Notes: generated from the letters alone by a model not told the origin. DNA of 64,000 bases from Bacillus badius NBRC 15713 (GCF_001591605.1 NZ_BCVF01000019.1:1-64000), one strand, 5' to 3'. Numbered from the stretch's first letter, positions 1 through 9,700 are shown. Translations and numbers: made by a program.

Positions 1-200
1 GATCAATTTTGTTTTCTTTCACAAGAACTCTATTATCATATCATTATATCAACGTGAAAGTCAACTCTTTTTTATTTTCTCTTCTCACCGATTTAAAATT
101 TAATTATCGGAGGAATTACATTCTATCATCCATCCCAAGAGAAAGTCAATACCTTTTCAATAAATTAATGGTATGAATAAATCCCTAAACAAATCATAAA

Positions 201-230
201 AAAAGACGATGTGGTTACACATCGTCTTTT
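201..230 (-). terminator. Rho-independent terminator of the cold-shock gene
   Basis: A perfect 13-bp stem (AAAAGACGATGTG and its complement) with a 4-base loop lies just downstream of the csp stop codon. On the minus strand it is followed by a T run. Bases 1-200 beyond it are AT-rich and hold no gene that I can support. Confidence 0.85.
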
Positions 231-240
231 GTATGTTTAA

Positions 241-441
241 TTATTGTTTTTCTACGTTAGCAGCTTGTGGTCCGCGTGGTCCTTCAACAACTTCGAAAGA
301 AACGCTTTGGCCTTCTTCTAAAGTTTTGTAACCTTCGCCTTGAATAGCTGAGAAATGTACGAATACATCATCTTGTCCTTCAACTTCGATGAATCCGAAA
401 CCTTTTTCTGCATTAAACCATTTAACTTTACCTTGTAACAT
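241..441 (-). CDS. Cold-shock protein (CspA/CspB family)
   Basis: This 66-residue protein is a single cold-shock (OB-fold) domain. It binds single-stranded RNA and DNA in the cytoplasm and acts as an RNA chaperone at low temperature or in growth transitions. The sequence shows both nucleic-acid-binding motifs, KGFGFI (RNP1, about residues 13-18) and DVFVHF (RNP2, about 25-30), and the usual family length. The start is fixed by GAGGAGG shortly upstream of the ATG. A transcript from the promoter at 564-592 would have a leader of about 115 bases, as is common for csp genes whose leaders respond to temperature. The gene is monocistronic. Which csp paralogue (cspB, cspC or cspD) it matches cannot be told from sequence alone. 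Confidence 0.95.
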   Translation of the reverse strand: MLQGKVKWFNAEKGFGFIEVEGQDDVFVHFSAIQGEGYKTLEEGQSVSFEVVEGPRGPQAANVEKQ

Positions 442-563
442 GTAAATATCCTCCTCGAGCTAACTTGCTCATTCATTTCTTGCTGTTTATTACTATTTCA
501 AGACGAAAACAACTTTATGTAAAAACTTGCTCTCTTTTGAAACGAACTTAAACAACTGCTTTC

Positions 564-592
564 ACTATACCACCTTTGCTGTTAAAAAGCAA
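564..592 (-). promoter_or_regulatory. Sigma-A promoter of the cold-shock gene
   Basis: On the minus strand a -35 TTGCTT (587-592) and a -10 TATAGT (564-569) are separated by exactly 17 bases. Transcription would start near 557 and give a long 5' leader to the csp ATG at 441. Assigned by consensus and spacing only. Confidence 0.6.
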
Positions 593-679
593 GAAAATGT
601 CGCAATGTATTTGGGTGAAACTTCTTTTTTTAGCGCTTCAGGACTATGGTACCAATCTTCAAAATATTTCATTTTGTTG

Positions 680-708
680 TTTACAACACCAAAGAGAGTG
701 AATATACT
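680..708 (+). promoter_or_regulatory. Sigma-A promoter of yhfH
   Basis: TTTACA (680-685) and TATACT (703-708) are separated by 17 bases and lie about 60 bases upstream of the yhfH start. Assigned by consensus and spacing only. Confidence 0.55.
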
Positions 709-765
709 GTATTATAACAGAAAAACAAAATGTAAAACTGTTTTATAAAAGGAGGGAGTTAAGCC

Positions 766-897
766 ATGATGAGTCCATTAGAGTTTTTCAGAACACTGCC
801 GCCAAAAATGTGTCCGGAATGCGGAGAGCATATGCATGAACAAGCCGAGTCTTACATGATGGAATGTGATCGCTGCTTGTCAAAAAAAGATGAATAG
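766..897 (+). CDS. yhfH: YhfH-family small zinc-ribbon protein
   Basis: This 43-residue protein begins MMSPLEFFRTLPPK and has two CxxC pairs, CPEC (residues 16-19) and CDRC (34-37), which could bind one zinc ion. It has the length and layout of the Bacillus YhfH family, whose function is unknown. The start is supported by AAAGGAGGGAG with good spacing before a double ATG. A sigma-A-like promoter lies upstream and a strong hairpin terminator downstream. The next gene, on the other strand, is the YhfW homologue, so two yhf-family genes sit side by side. Confidence 0.8.
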   Translation: MMSPLEFFRTLPPKMCPECGEHMHEQAESYMMECDRCLSKKDE

Positions 898-913
898 ACT
901 AACACAAGAAATC

Positions 914-959
914 AAAAAAGCTGACAGCAGTAATTCTCTATCTGCACTGTCAGCTTTTT
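914..959. terminator. Bidirectional terminator between yhfH and yhfW
   Basis: A 13-bp stem (AAAAAGCTGACAG and its complement) is flanked by A and T runs on both strands. It can end both the plus-strand yhfH and the convergent minus-strand yhfW transcripts. Confidence 0.85.
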
Positions 960-1005
960 GTCTTTGTTTTTACTTACTCAAAAACAAAATGAACGTTTAC
1001 AACGG

Positions 1006-2535
1006 TCATTCCTGCCACGTTTGGCCCCCGATCTCTCCAAGGTTTTTCAACGGCTTCTTGGCTGGTCCTTCAATTACTTCGCCTGTGATAGAATAACGCG
1101 AGCCATGACAAGGACAATCCCAAGTACGTTCGGCATCATTCCACTCACATTCACACCCCATGTGGGTACATGTCGTATCCACAAGATGCACGGTGCCGTC
1201 TTTTTCTTTAAAGGCCCCTGCCCGTGTTCCTTCCCAATTAACAACAATGCCTTGATCGACTGGCAGATTCCCCCGCTCCTTAAAGAAATAATCAAGCTTG
1301 CCTTTAATAAATGTTGCAGCGACATCGCTTTGCTGTTTAACAAATTGCTGGATGCCGGGATCAGCTTTAAACCGGTCTGGAGAGAATAATTCGGTATAAC
1401 GATTTTGTTTATGGACAATTAAATCTGAAAGAAGCCTTGCTGCAGCCACGCTCGTTGTCATTCCCCATTTCTTGAATCCGGTAGCTGAGTAAATATTCTC
1501 TGCTTCATCCGCTTTTCCGATATAGGGGATTTTATCCATTGGAACTAAGTCCTGTGTAGACCAAGTAAACAATAACTCTTCTATGCCAAATTCCTTTTCA
1601 GCAAAGTCCATTAAGTTCTGGTAATGGCTCTCGGTCGGCTGCCCTTTTCCCGTCTTATGTCCATCCCCGCTGATTAGCAGGACTTCTTCGCCATTGTAAA
1701 CTGTACTTCGCACAGAACGGGTCGGCTGTTCAGCTGTAATATACATGCCGCCTGGAAATTCTTTTTTAGGCTTAATAGCTATCACATAGGAGCGGGTTGG
1801 ATGCAATTTAGCAAAATAAAACCCATTGTCATAAAAAGGAAAATGACTTGCCACTACAATATCATGCCCGATAGCCTTTACACCCGACCTCAAGACGACA
1901 GCCGGCCTCTCCCCTTTTTCTACATCTTCAGCTGGTGAATGTTCATAGATGGCGCCGCCATTTTTAGTAATGTATTCAACCAGCGGCTTTAGAAATTGCA
2001 AAGGATGAAAACGGGCCTGGCCTTTCATTTGCACTGCTTGCTTAAAAGGGGTTTTCCATGGCATCGAATCGACAAGCGATCCTTCGATGCCTAGCTTTTT
2101 ATAACTTTCTGCTTCTTTCAGCAGGCTGGGCTCTTTTTCCTCAGAGTTTGTATAGACATAAGCCGTTTCCTCTTGAAATCCGCACTCGATTCCCTCTTGC
2201 TGGATGGTTTCCCTGATCCAGCGAGCTGCCTCCGCGTTTGCTTCATAATACAGTCTAGCCTGTTCCTCTCCCACAGAGGTAATCAGCTGATCGTAAATTA
2301 AATTATGCTGGGCTGTCACTTTCGCCGTCGTATGGCCGGTCGTGCCATTCAGTAACTCATCCGCTTCAAGAATGGCTACTTTTTTTCCTTCCTTAGTCAG
2401 CATATAACCTGTTACAATGCCCGTAATGCCGCCGCCTACAATCACAACATCCGCAAATATTTGTTCTTGCAAAATAGGAAAAGACGGCAGTTCTGTATCT
2501 GCTCTCCATAATGGTTCACGATTCATTTTCGTCAT
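1006..2535 (-). CDS. yhfW: FAD-dependent oxidoreductase with C-terminal Rieske domain (YhfW)
   Basis: This 509-residue protein combines a DAO/DadA-type FAD oxidoreductase with a C-terminal Rieske [2Fe-2S] domain. The dinucleotide-binding motif GGGITG lies near residues 34-39. The cluster motifs CTHMGC and CPCHGS give ligands C456, H458, C474 and H477, and C461 and C476 could form the usual Rieske disulfide. The length equals that of B. subtilis YhfW. The substrate is unknown; the family fold suggests oxidation of an amine or amino acid with electrons passing through the Rieske centre. There is no signal peptide, so it is cytoplasmic. The start ATG has AGGAGG seven bases upstream; a second ATG at codon 4 is less well placed. 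Confidence 0.85.
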   Translation of the reverse strand: MTKMNREPLWRADTELPSFPILQEQIFADVVIVGGGITGIVTGYMLTKEGKKVAILEADELLNGTTGHTTAKVTAQHNLIYDQLITSVGEEQARLYYEANAEAARWIRETIQQEGIECGFQEETAYVYTNSEEKEPSLLKEAESYKKLGIEGSLVDSMPWKTPFKQAVQMKGQARFHPLQFLKPLVEYITKNGGAIYEHSPAEDVEKGERPAVVLRSGVKAIGHDIVVASHFPFYDNGFYFAKLHPTRSYVIAIKPKKEFPGGMYITAEQPTRSVRSTVYNGEEVLLISGDGHKTGKGQPTESHYQNLMDFAEKEFGIEELLFTWSTQDLVPMDKIPYIGKADEAENIYSATGFKKWGMTTSVAAARLLSDLIVHKQNRYTELFSPDRFKADPGIQQFVKQQSDVAATFIKGKLDYFFKERGNLPVDQGIVVNWEGTRAGAFKEKDGTVHLVDTTCTHMGCECEWNDAERTWDCPCHGSRYSITGEVIEGPAKKPLKNLGEIGGQTWQE

Positions 2536-2651
2536 GACTATTCCTCCTTATAAAACATTGCTTGTTTTATATCTTTCCTTGATTGAGGAAAAGTATGCCA
2601 AAGAAAGCAAAGCTTTTTCATTTCCGCCTCTCTTTAAACAGACCATAAGAA

Positions 2652-2683
2652 AGCCGCCTTCCCATTAAATAGTGAAGGCGGCT
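2652..2683 (-). terminator. Terminator of the zinc-binding lipoprotein gene
   Basis: A 10-bp stem (AGCCGCCTTC and its complement) directly follows the stop codon on the minus strand, and a T-rich tail follows the stem. Confidence 0.75.
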
Positions 2684-2692
2684 CTTTAAAAA

Positions 2693-3688
2693 TTATTTTC
2701 CAACGGCTTTTTTCAATGTCTGAACATTATGCTCCATAAGGGTAAAGTAATTTTCTCCCTTCGCCTCGTCTTCTTCAGTCAGTACAGACAGGTTATGAAT
2801 TTGAAGCGCTTCTGCTTTTAACTCTTTTTGTACAACCTTCGCCACTTTCGGCGTAACATTTTGTTCAAAAATAACGTATTGGATTTGATGCTTTCTCGCT
2901 GTTTCAATCATTTCTTTCAGCTGTTTTTGGGAAGGCTCATTAGTAGGGGACAAGCCTGCTACACTGATTTGTTTGAACCCATATTCCTTCTCCCAATAGC
3001 CAAACGCAGCATGGGATACGAGAAACTCTTTGTTAGTCGATTGTTCAGCAGCCTTTTGAAACTCTCCATCTAATTTCATTAACTTGCTTTTCAGCTCTTC
3101 ATAATTTCTTTCGTAGTCCTCTTTGTGCTTAGGATCAAGAGCTGATAATTCATCTTTAATCACACCTGACATATCCGCTGCCAGTACAGGATCGAGCCAA
3201 ATATGCGGATCCGTTCCTCCATGCGCATGTTCATGGCCGTGTTCTTCATGCCCCTCTTCATCGGCATGCTCGTGATCAGCTTCTTCCTCGCCGGAAGCGT
3301 CTTTATGACCATATGATCCCAAGTCGATTTCTTCCCCTACCTCAACAACGCGCACGCCTTCTTTATCCATTGATTTCTTGACTTTTGCGCCGAATGGTTC
3401 AAGCCCTAATCCGTTATACATAAACAAATCCCCATCAGCAATATCAATGATGGTTTTGGCCGTCGGTTCGTATGTATGCTCATCTACTCCGGCTGGCAGG
3501 ATACTTTCGACATCGACATGTTCCTTTCCAATTTCTTCTGTAAAAAACGTTAACGGGTAAATTGTCGTATATACTTTCAGAGCACCCTTTTCTTTGCTGT
3601 TGTCTTGTTGACTCCCCTTTTCCTGCCCGCAAGCGGAAAGAAGAAGAACAACAGCAAACACAAAGAAAACTTTTAAAAAGCGGAACAA
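2693..3688 (-). CDS. znuA: Zinc ABC transporter substrate-binding lipoprotein (ZnuA/AdcA family)
   Basis: This 331-residue cluster A-I metal-binding protein captures zinc outside the membrane for an ABC importer. It begins with a lipoprotein signal ending in LLSAC, so it is anchored at Cys20. A His/Glu/Asp-rich loop (about residues 128-158, many HEH and EEHGH units) typical of zinc rather than manganese binders precedes the conserved DPHIWLDP motif. The start is a TTG with GGAGGAGG upstream. No permease or ATPase gene is adjacent, so the rest of the importer must be elsewhere. A Zur-like operator upstream (3760-3780) supports zinc as the substrate. Confidence 0.88.
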   Translation of the reverse strand: MFRFLKVFFVFAVVLLLSACGQEKGSQQDNSKEKGALKVYTTIYPLTFFTEEIGKEHVDVESILPAGVDEHTYEPTAKTIIDIADGDLFMYNGLGLEPFGAKVKKSMDKEGVRVVEVGEEIDLGSYGHKDASGEEEADHEHADEEGHEEHGHEHAHGGTDPHIWLDPVLAADMSGVIKDELSALDPKHKEDYERNYEELKSKLMKLDGEFQKAAEQSTNKEFLVSHAAFGYWEKEYGFKQISVAGLSPTNEPSQKQLKEMIETARKHQIQYVIFEQNVTPKVAKVVQKELKAEALQIHNLSVLTEEDEAKGENYFTLMEHNVQTLKKAVGK

Positions 3689-3759
3689 AATAATTCCTCC
3701 TCCAAATATAAATATAAAATGATAATAATCAGCATTATATCGAAATCATTCCGTTTTGT

Positions 3760-3780
3760 AAATAGTAATCATTTCGATTT
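3760..3780 (-). promoter_or_regulatory. Zur-like operator upstream of znuA
   Basis: The 21-bp dyad has half-sites AAATAGTAAT and ATTTCGATTT around one central base. It matches the Bacillus Zur consensus (AAATCGTAAT-N-ATTACGATTT, from memory) at all but two positions. It lies about 70 bases upstream of the start codon. Zinc repression is inferred from this match. Confidence 0.65.
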
Positions 3781-3795
3781 ATAACCGATACAAAA

Positions 3796-3824
3796 AGCCA
3801 AATGCTCTCTATCTGCATTTGGCT
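3796..3824 (-). terminator. Terminator of map
   Basis: The stem AGCCAAATGC and its complement lies 12 bases beyond the map stop codon and is followed by TTTTTG on the minus strand. Confidence 0.75.
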
Positions 3825-3835
3825 GGATTTTTCTC

Positions 3836-4591
<756 letters not shown>

Positions 4592-4651
4592 TTATCTTAA
4601 AATTGTTTCCGTAACATACTATACAGAAAATACCTTTGATTGAAAAGAAGT

Positions 4652-5833
4652 TCAATCTTTCTCATTCAAAAATCTCCAAGCAGCTGAGGCTAAAATTTTC
4701 CCAGCATGGAGCATCGCTTCCTCATCAATATCGAACCGCGGATGATGATGAGGATATACTGCATTTTTTTCGGCATTGCCTGCTCCTGTTAGAAAGAATG
4801 TGCCTGGAACATGCTGCAAATAATAGGAAAAATCTTCGCCTACCATTAGCGGTTCTGTTACATAACAATTGTCGCTTCCGAGAACTTCCTCCGCACATGA
4901 ACGGACAAAACTGGTCTCGCGGGCGTGATTGATAACCGGAGGATACCCTTTGATATATTGATAGTTATAAGAGGCGCCTGCCGCTTCACATAGCGAGCGC
5001 ACTATCGACTCCATTTTTCGCTCAATCACCTGTTGAACCTCTGTCCGAAACGTTCGCACCGTTCCTTTGATGGCTACTTTTTCCGGAATAATATTGAAAG
5101 CATCACCGCCATGAAAAGCGCCGACCGTTATAACAGCCGAATCGAGCGGGCTGACATTGCGGCTGACAATCTGCTGAACGAGCTGCACCCAGTTCGTTCC
5201 TAGCATAATCGGATCGACGGTTTCATGCGGCAGCCCGCCGTGCCCGCCTTTTCCAGTAATCTCCACTTCAAAATGATCCGCCGCTGCCATAATCGCCTGC
5301 GGCTGAAAAGCAGCCTGTCCTACTGGGATAGTTGACCATAAATGTGTGCCAAAAATCGCATCTACCCCTTCTAAGCAGCCATCCTTGATCATCTCTTTTG
5401 CTCCGCCCGGCACAAGCTCCTCTGCAAATTGATGAATCAGCACAACGTTGCCGCTTAACCATTCACGCTTTTCCTGCAGCGCCTTTGCCACCGACAGCAA
5501 AGCAGCGGTGTGGGCATCATGTCCGCACGCATGCATTTTTCCAGGAACGGTGGACCGATAAGCCACTTCTTTTAAATCCTGAATAGGCAGCGCATCAAAA
5601 TCAGCCCGCAAGGCTACTGTTTTCCCCGGCCGCCCCCCGCGAATGATTCCGACTACGCCGCGCCCGCCAACTCCGGTTTTCACCTCTATGCCCATTTCTG
5701 TTAACCGGCGGGCAATAAATTTAGGTGTTTCTTCTTCTTCAAATGATAATTCCGGGTGCTGATGCAAGTACCTTCTAACCCTTATTGTTTCTTCAAAATC
5801 TCTCTCCAGCTGCTGATAAATTTCCTGCAACAT
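4652..5833 (-). CDS. M20-family amidohydrolase (N-acyl-amino acid hydrolase / HipO-like)
   Basis: This 393-residue dinuclear zinc amidohydrolase of the M20D group hydrolyses N-acylated amino acids or related amides in the cytoplasm. The metal-binding HACGHDAH motif (about residues 102-109), EELVPGGA with the catalytic Glu pair region, GTHLW and the dimerisation lid domain GKGGHGGLPHE are all present, as is the late metal-binding stretch YPHHHPRFDIDEEAM. There is no signal peptide. The exact substrate cannot be read from the sequence. The gene is between map and the REC gene, with 17 bases to the latter, so it may be cotranscribed with the signalling genes upstream. Confidence 0.88.
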   Translation of the reverse strand: MLQEIYQQLERDFEETIRVRRYLHQHPELSFEEEETPKFIARRLTEMGIEVKTGVGGRGVVGIIRGGRPGKTVALRADFDALPIQDLKEVAYRSTVPGKMHACGHDAHTAALLSVAKALQEKREWLSGNVVLIHQFAEELVPGGAKEMIKDGCLEGVDAIFGTHLWSTIPVGQAAFQPQAIMAAADHFEVEITGKGGHGGLPHETVDPIMLGTNWVQLVQQIVSRNVSPLDSAVITVGAFHGGDAFNIIPEKVAIKGTVRTFRTEVQQVIERKMESIVRSLCEAAGASYNYQYIKGYPPVINHARETSFVRSCAEEVLGSDNCYVTEPLMVGEDFSYYLQHVPGTFFLTGAGNAEKNAVYPHHHPRFDIDEEAMLHAGKILASAAWRFLNEKD

Positions 5834-5850
5834 CCTCCCATCCCCCTTCT

Positions 5851-6204
5851 TTATCTTTCTTCCAGTTCTGTCACTAATTCGATCAGTTTTAATGGGCTGA
5901 ACGGCTTCGCCAGAAAAAAGTCTGCTCCCGCCTCCTTCGCTTCCTCTAAATTTCTCTGCTGTGTTTTAGCGGTCAGCATGACAATTTTCACGTCACTCGT
6001 TTCCCTTACCTTTCGAATTACTTCAATTCCTGTCATTCTCGGCATCATGTAATCCAGAAGCAAAAGGTCAAATGTTTTCTCTTTAAAACATTCAATTGCC
6101 TCGTGCCCATCAGCAGCCTCCGTGAGAACATGCCCTTCTTCCTCCAGCGTATCAACGATAAGCATCCGCAATACTTCTTCGTCATCTGCAATCAATATAT
6201 TCAT
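5851..6204 (-). CDS. Single-domain response regulator (CheY/Spo0F-like receiver)
   Basis: The protein is a stand-alone receiver domain of about 117 residues. It contains the acidic pocket ADDEE, the phospho-acceptor Asp in LLLDYMMP, the Thr in MLTAKT and the Lys in FFLAKPF. It lacks an output domain, so it acts by protein contact or as a phosphate shuttle. The start used here, MNILIADD, is the usual N-terminus of such proteins; an upstream ATG would add five residues. The gene overlaps the 3' end of the histidine kinase gene, indicating translational coupling. In context it is a partner of the kinase and of the Hpt-containing protein of the same operon. Confidence 0.88.
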   Translation of the reverse strand: MNILIADDEEVLRMLIVDTLEEEGHVLTEAADGHEAIECFKEKTFDLLLLDYMMPRMTGIEVIRKVRETSDVKIVMLTAKTQQRNLEEAKEAGADFFLAKPFSPLKLIELVTELEER

Positions 6205-7798
6205 CAGACCTCTCCCCATTTACTGTCGTCTCTTTTTCCTCCCACAGAGGAAGAAGAACAGAAAAAACACTTCCTTCCCCATATTCGGAAGATACTGTAA
6301 TGGTTCCTCCATGAGCTTCTGCTATTTCCTTGCAAACTGCGAGTCCTAAGCCAGTGCCGCCGATTTTCCTGCGATCCGAATTATCAATCCGATGAAACTT
6401 TTTAAACACATGCGGGATTTCGGCAGCCGGTATGCCAAGTCCTTCATCCTTTATCTTTATGAGCATATTCTTCTCATTGTTCGTTACATACACAGCGACC
6501 TGCCCTCCCTGCGGAGAAAACTTCACCGCATTGCCAATTAAATTAGTAAATACTTGGATCAGGCGTTCCTGATCGCCGGACAACCACTTTTTAGAGCGTT
6601 GATCAATCAGCTGAAAATGATGGCGGTTCGTCGTCTGGCTGATCGTCTCTATAATTGGCTCTATTAAAGGAGCGGGGTCTACCTTTTCAAATGAACAAGC
6701 GAAAGCGCCTGACTCCATTCGCTGCAAGTCTAAGAAGTCATTAATTAAGTTAGTCAGCCGCACAGCTTCCTGATGAATCGTCGTTAAGTATTTTTTCTGC
6801 TTTTCTTGATTAAGCGAACGATTCAGCATTAATTCAGTAAAGCCTAAAATACCGGCCAGCGGCGTTCGCAGCTCATGACTGACGGTGCTGACAAGCTCAG
6901 ATTTCAACTGATCCACCTCGAGCAGGCGGTTTTTCATCTGCTCCGTTTCCGCCAGCATTCTTTCCAGCTCTTCCTGCTGCATCATCAATTCCTCATTATG
7001 AGCTGTTAGTTCATGCTCCCTTTCCTGGATCGTTTTCGTCATATGAACAAACGCAGCAGAAAGCACACCAAGCTCATCTTTTCTTTTTATTTGCCGAATA
7101 TGTACTTCACCGCCCGCCGCTAATTTCTCAGCGGCTGCCGTGAGCTCCTGAAGCGGCTGCCCAAGTTTTCTCGAAAGCAGCCAGACTGCTCCGCTAGTCA
7201 CGGCAAAAACGAAAACAAAATAACCGGCCACCGCTGCATTAAGCGCCCTTGTCTTCTCCAAAAATTGTTTATACCGCTGGTCAATCAGCTCATTCAGGCC
7301 GGATTTTTCCGCTTCAACCGCTTGTATTAAAGAAAGGATCTGATCGGTTGTCCCCAAAGATGACAATTGCCGCACGCCTTCATAATTCCCAGCCTTGACG
7401 AGAGCCTCTGCTTTAGGAACCAGTTGATTAGTATACGTACCGTTGAATTCAGCCAGCTCCGCAACGAGCTGTTTTTCCTCTGACGAAGAAGCAAGCGGCT
7501 TAAACTTCCGCATCGCCTCCTTTAATTTGCGCGCACTGTTATAGGCTTGCTGAAGTTCTTCTTCATTTTGGAAAGCGATATAACCGCGCATGGAGAAGAT
7601 CGTATGTTTAAAGCTGCTTTCGACCAGTCCGACCGCCTTCACCTTTTCGTTCATCTTTCTTCTTTCTTCCATGTACTCATCAGCGAGCCGTTTTTCAGCC
7701 AGATAAGCAACTGCTGCCCCGGCCATTAAAAGCAAAAGCATGGCTACCATAATGACCAAGAATTGTTTGCGGATGGTTTGGCGGAATAGTGTAATCAT
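6182..7798 (-). CDS. Membrane-bound sensor histidine kinase with HAMP domain
   Basis: This 538-residue kinase has a transmembrane helix (about 13-33), an extracytoplasmic helical sensor (about 34-185, of four-helix-bundle/CHASE3 type), a second helix (about 188-208), HAMP (about 209-262), a coiled coil (about 262-300), HisKA with phospho-acceptor H308 in VSHELRTPL, and an HATPase domain with N-box NLIGNAVKFSP, DEGLGIP and GTGLGLAVCKEI. It autophosphorylates and passes phosphate to a receiver, here most likely the single-REC protein whose gene overlaps its 3' end or the two-REC protein encoded 30 bases upstream. The signal it senses is unknown. Confidence 0.9.
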   Translation of the reverse strand: MITLFRQTIRKQFLVIMVAMLLLLMAGAAVAYLAEKRLADEYMEERRKMNEKVKAVGLVESSFKHTIFSMRGYIAFQNEEELQQAYNSARKLKEAMRKFKPLASSSEEKQLVAELAEFNGTYTNQLVPKAEALVKAGNYEGVRQLSSLGTTDQILSLIQAVEAEKSGLNELIDQRYKQFLEKTRALNAAVAGYFVFVFAVTSGAVWLLSRKLGQPLQELTAAAEKLAAGGEVHIRQIKRKDELGVLSAAFVHMTKTIQEREHELTAHNEELMMQQEELERMLAETEQMKNRLLEVDQLKSELVSTVSHELRTPLAGILGFTELMLNRSLNQEKQKKYLTTIHQEAVRLTNLINDFLDLQRMESGAFACSFEKVDPAPLIEPIIETISQTTNRHHFQLIDQRSKKWLSGDQERLIQVFTNLIGNAVKFSPQGGQVAVYVTNNEKNMLIKIKDEGLGIPAAEIPHVFKKFHRIDNSDRRKIGGTGLGLAVCKEIAEAHGGTITVSSEYGEGSVFSVLLPLWEEKETTVNGERSDEYIDCR

Positions 7799-7828
7799 GT
7801 AACCCTCCTATTCAACGGTCCAGATAGA

Positions 7829-9436
7829 TTAATTGACGATTCTCATCGCAAGCCGGCGCACACGCGCTTCCAGCTCTTTCATGCTGAACGGCTTTGTTAA
7901 ATAGTCATCCGCCCCTAACTCCAATCCTCTGACAATATCTTTTTCACTTTTTCTTCCTGTCAGCATAACGATGATAAAATCCTCTTCCGGGAATTCCTTT
8001 CGAAGCCGCTGGAGTACTTCTACACCATCCATTCTCGGCATGACGCCATCGAGTAAGATAATGTACTTCCCCCCTTGCTTGTACCAATCATCGTTAAAGA
8101 AAGCTTCCCCTTCCCGAAAGGAACGAATATCTATCTGATAATTTCCAAATGACATTTTGCGGAGTTGATCTTCAAGAATTTGCCTCATAACCGCATCGTC
8201 ATCAATAATTCCGATGCGCAGCCACTTTTCTTTATCGATAGAAGGATTAATATCTTGATAGTTTGTTACCTTCCCGCGGCCGTTAATCTTCGAAGAGTAA
8301 AGAGCGAGATCTGCTTTTTTCAAAAATTCTCCCGGACGCTCTTCTGTATGATTGACTTCCACTACACCCCCGGAAAAGCTGCAAAAAACAGACTGGCCTT
8401 CAAACAAAAACTCATGCTGTTCAAGCTCCTGGATCATGGATTGAATGATTTGCTTCGCCTTTTCTCCCGTGCACCCCGGCATAAGCAAAACAAACTCTTC
8501 CCCTCCAAAGCGGATAAAAAAGTCATCCTGGTGAATCCGGCCTCGAACCATGCGGCTAAACTCCTTCAAGACCTCGTCTCCAGAAGTATGGCCATATGTA
8601 TCATTGATTTTCTTGAAATGATCAAGATCCAGCATCGCTAAAGAAAATGGGGAGTGAGATTCTTTTAATAAATGAAGCTGCCGTTTAATTTCCACATTAA
8701 AAAACTTACGGTTAAATGCTCCCGTCAGCTCGTCAATTAATACGACCTCTCTCATTAAATCCCGATAATTCATTTTATTCTTCATACGAATAAGAATTTC
8801 ATCCGGGTCCGCCGGCAGTTGAATGTAATCAAGGGCGCCTGCTTCATAAGCTTCCATGCGTGCTTGCTTTTCCCTGCTTGAACTAATCGCTATAACAGGC
8901 GTAAAACGGTTTCCTGCGATTTCTTGAATCTTTCTCAGCAGTTCGATCCCACTGTTTTTTGGCATATCCAAATCAATCAGCAAAAGATCCGGATGCTTTG
9001 ACCAAAAAGCAGAAAGCCCCTTTTCCGGTGTCATTGCGGCCAGCACCACCCAGCCTTCTTTTTCCATTTCCCGCCTTAATGCCGTCAGCTTTTCAATATC
9101 GCTTTCAATAAACAGAACGACCTCACTGCCCCCGGCTTTTTTCTCTTTTATTGGCTCAATAGGCGGTGTTTCCTCTTGCTCATCATGACCTCCTAGCAGT
9201 TCCTTTAAAAAAAGCGGCCACTCTTCCCTGCTCCAGCGCTTGTCGCTCTCCTCATCCAGCTGTTCCAGCTTAGCAGCGGCCACTCTTGAAATATCTTCCA
9301 ACCCAATCGAGCCGGATGTTCCTTTCAAGGAGTGAAGAAATCGGTACAATTCTCTTTCTGCAAGAAACGGCTGGCTCTTCCAGCGTTGAAAAGTGGTGTC
9401 CATTTTCTGAATGAATATTTCCTGATATTTTTTCAC
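7829..9436 (-). CDS. Hpt-REC-GGDEF-REC hybrid diguanylate cyclase
   Basis: Read from the ATG at 9457, this 542-residue protein has an N-terminal Hpt domain (H42 in LHSLKGTSGS), a receiver (about 112-225, D162 in LLLIDLDMP), a GGDEF domain (about 235-400, active-site GGEEF at 318-322) and a second receiver (about 413-540, D470 in ILLDGVMP, K522 in TKPF). It should make c-di-GMP, with phosphorelay input at both ends. No canonical RxxD inhibitory site precedes GGEEF. The GTG at 9436 is preferred because GGGGGAAGGG lies just upstream of it and nothing suitable lies before the ATG. It is first in the operon with the kinase and the single-REC protein. Confidence 0.9.
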   Translation of the reverse strand: MKKYQEIFIQKMDTTFQRWKSQPFLAERELYRFLHSLKGTSGSIGLEDISRVAAAKLEQLDEESDKRWSREEWPLFLKELLGGHDEQEETPPIEPIKEKKAGGSEVVLFIESDIEKLTALRREMEKEGWVVLAAMTPEKGLSAFWSKHPDLLLIDLDMPKNSGIELLRKIQEIAGNRFTPVIAISSSREKQARMEAYEAGALDYIQLPADPDEILIRMKNKMNYRDLMREVVLIDELTGAFNRKFFNVEIKRQLHLLKESHSPFSLAMLDLDHFKKINDTYGHTSGDEVLKEFSRMVRGRIHQDDFFIRFGGEEFVLLMPGCTGEKAKQIIQSMIQELEQHEFLFEGQSVFCSFSGGVVEVNHTEERPGEFLKKADLALYSSKINGRGKVTNYQDINPSIDKEKWLRIGIIDDDAVMRQILEDQLRKMSFGNYQIDIRSFREGEAFFNDDWYKQGGKYIILLDGVMPRMDGVEVLQRLRKEFPEEDFIIVMLTGRKSEKDIVRGLELGADDYLTKPFSMKELEARVRRLAMRIVN

Positions 9437-9457
9437 ACATACCCTTCCCCCTTCCAT

Positions 9458-9700
9458 TAATCATACATAAGCAGGCAGCTTACATAAGTGTATATGATAA
9501 ATAGTTTGCAAATATTATCTCTCAAAGACGCTATGACGAAAGCTTCATCTAAATATTGTACATGGGTTTTGTTCTTGCTACAACGAATTCACCAACAGCC
9601 CGGCAGCAAAAAAAGCTTTGATATCTAACTATGTACAAAGGGACAAAACTGGAAAAGCAATGAACCGACCCATTTTTTCTGAAGAATGGATATGGAAAAA
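9458..9700. other. Intergenic stretch upstream of the phosphorelay operon
   Basis: Together with the terminator that follows, this makes about 340 bases with no supported coding sequence. It presumably holds the promoter of the Hpt-REC-GGDEF-REC operon, but no convincing -35/-10 pair was picked out. No repeats or RNA motifs were recognised. Confidence 0.5.

Noticed and set aside
958-1389. Open reading frame of 143 codons opposite yhfW
   Set aside because: It begins inside a terminator hairpin and overlaps the Rieske domain coding region of yhfW on the other strand.
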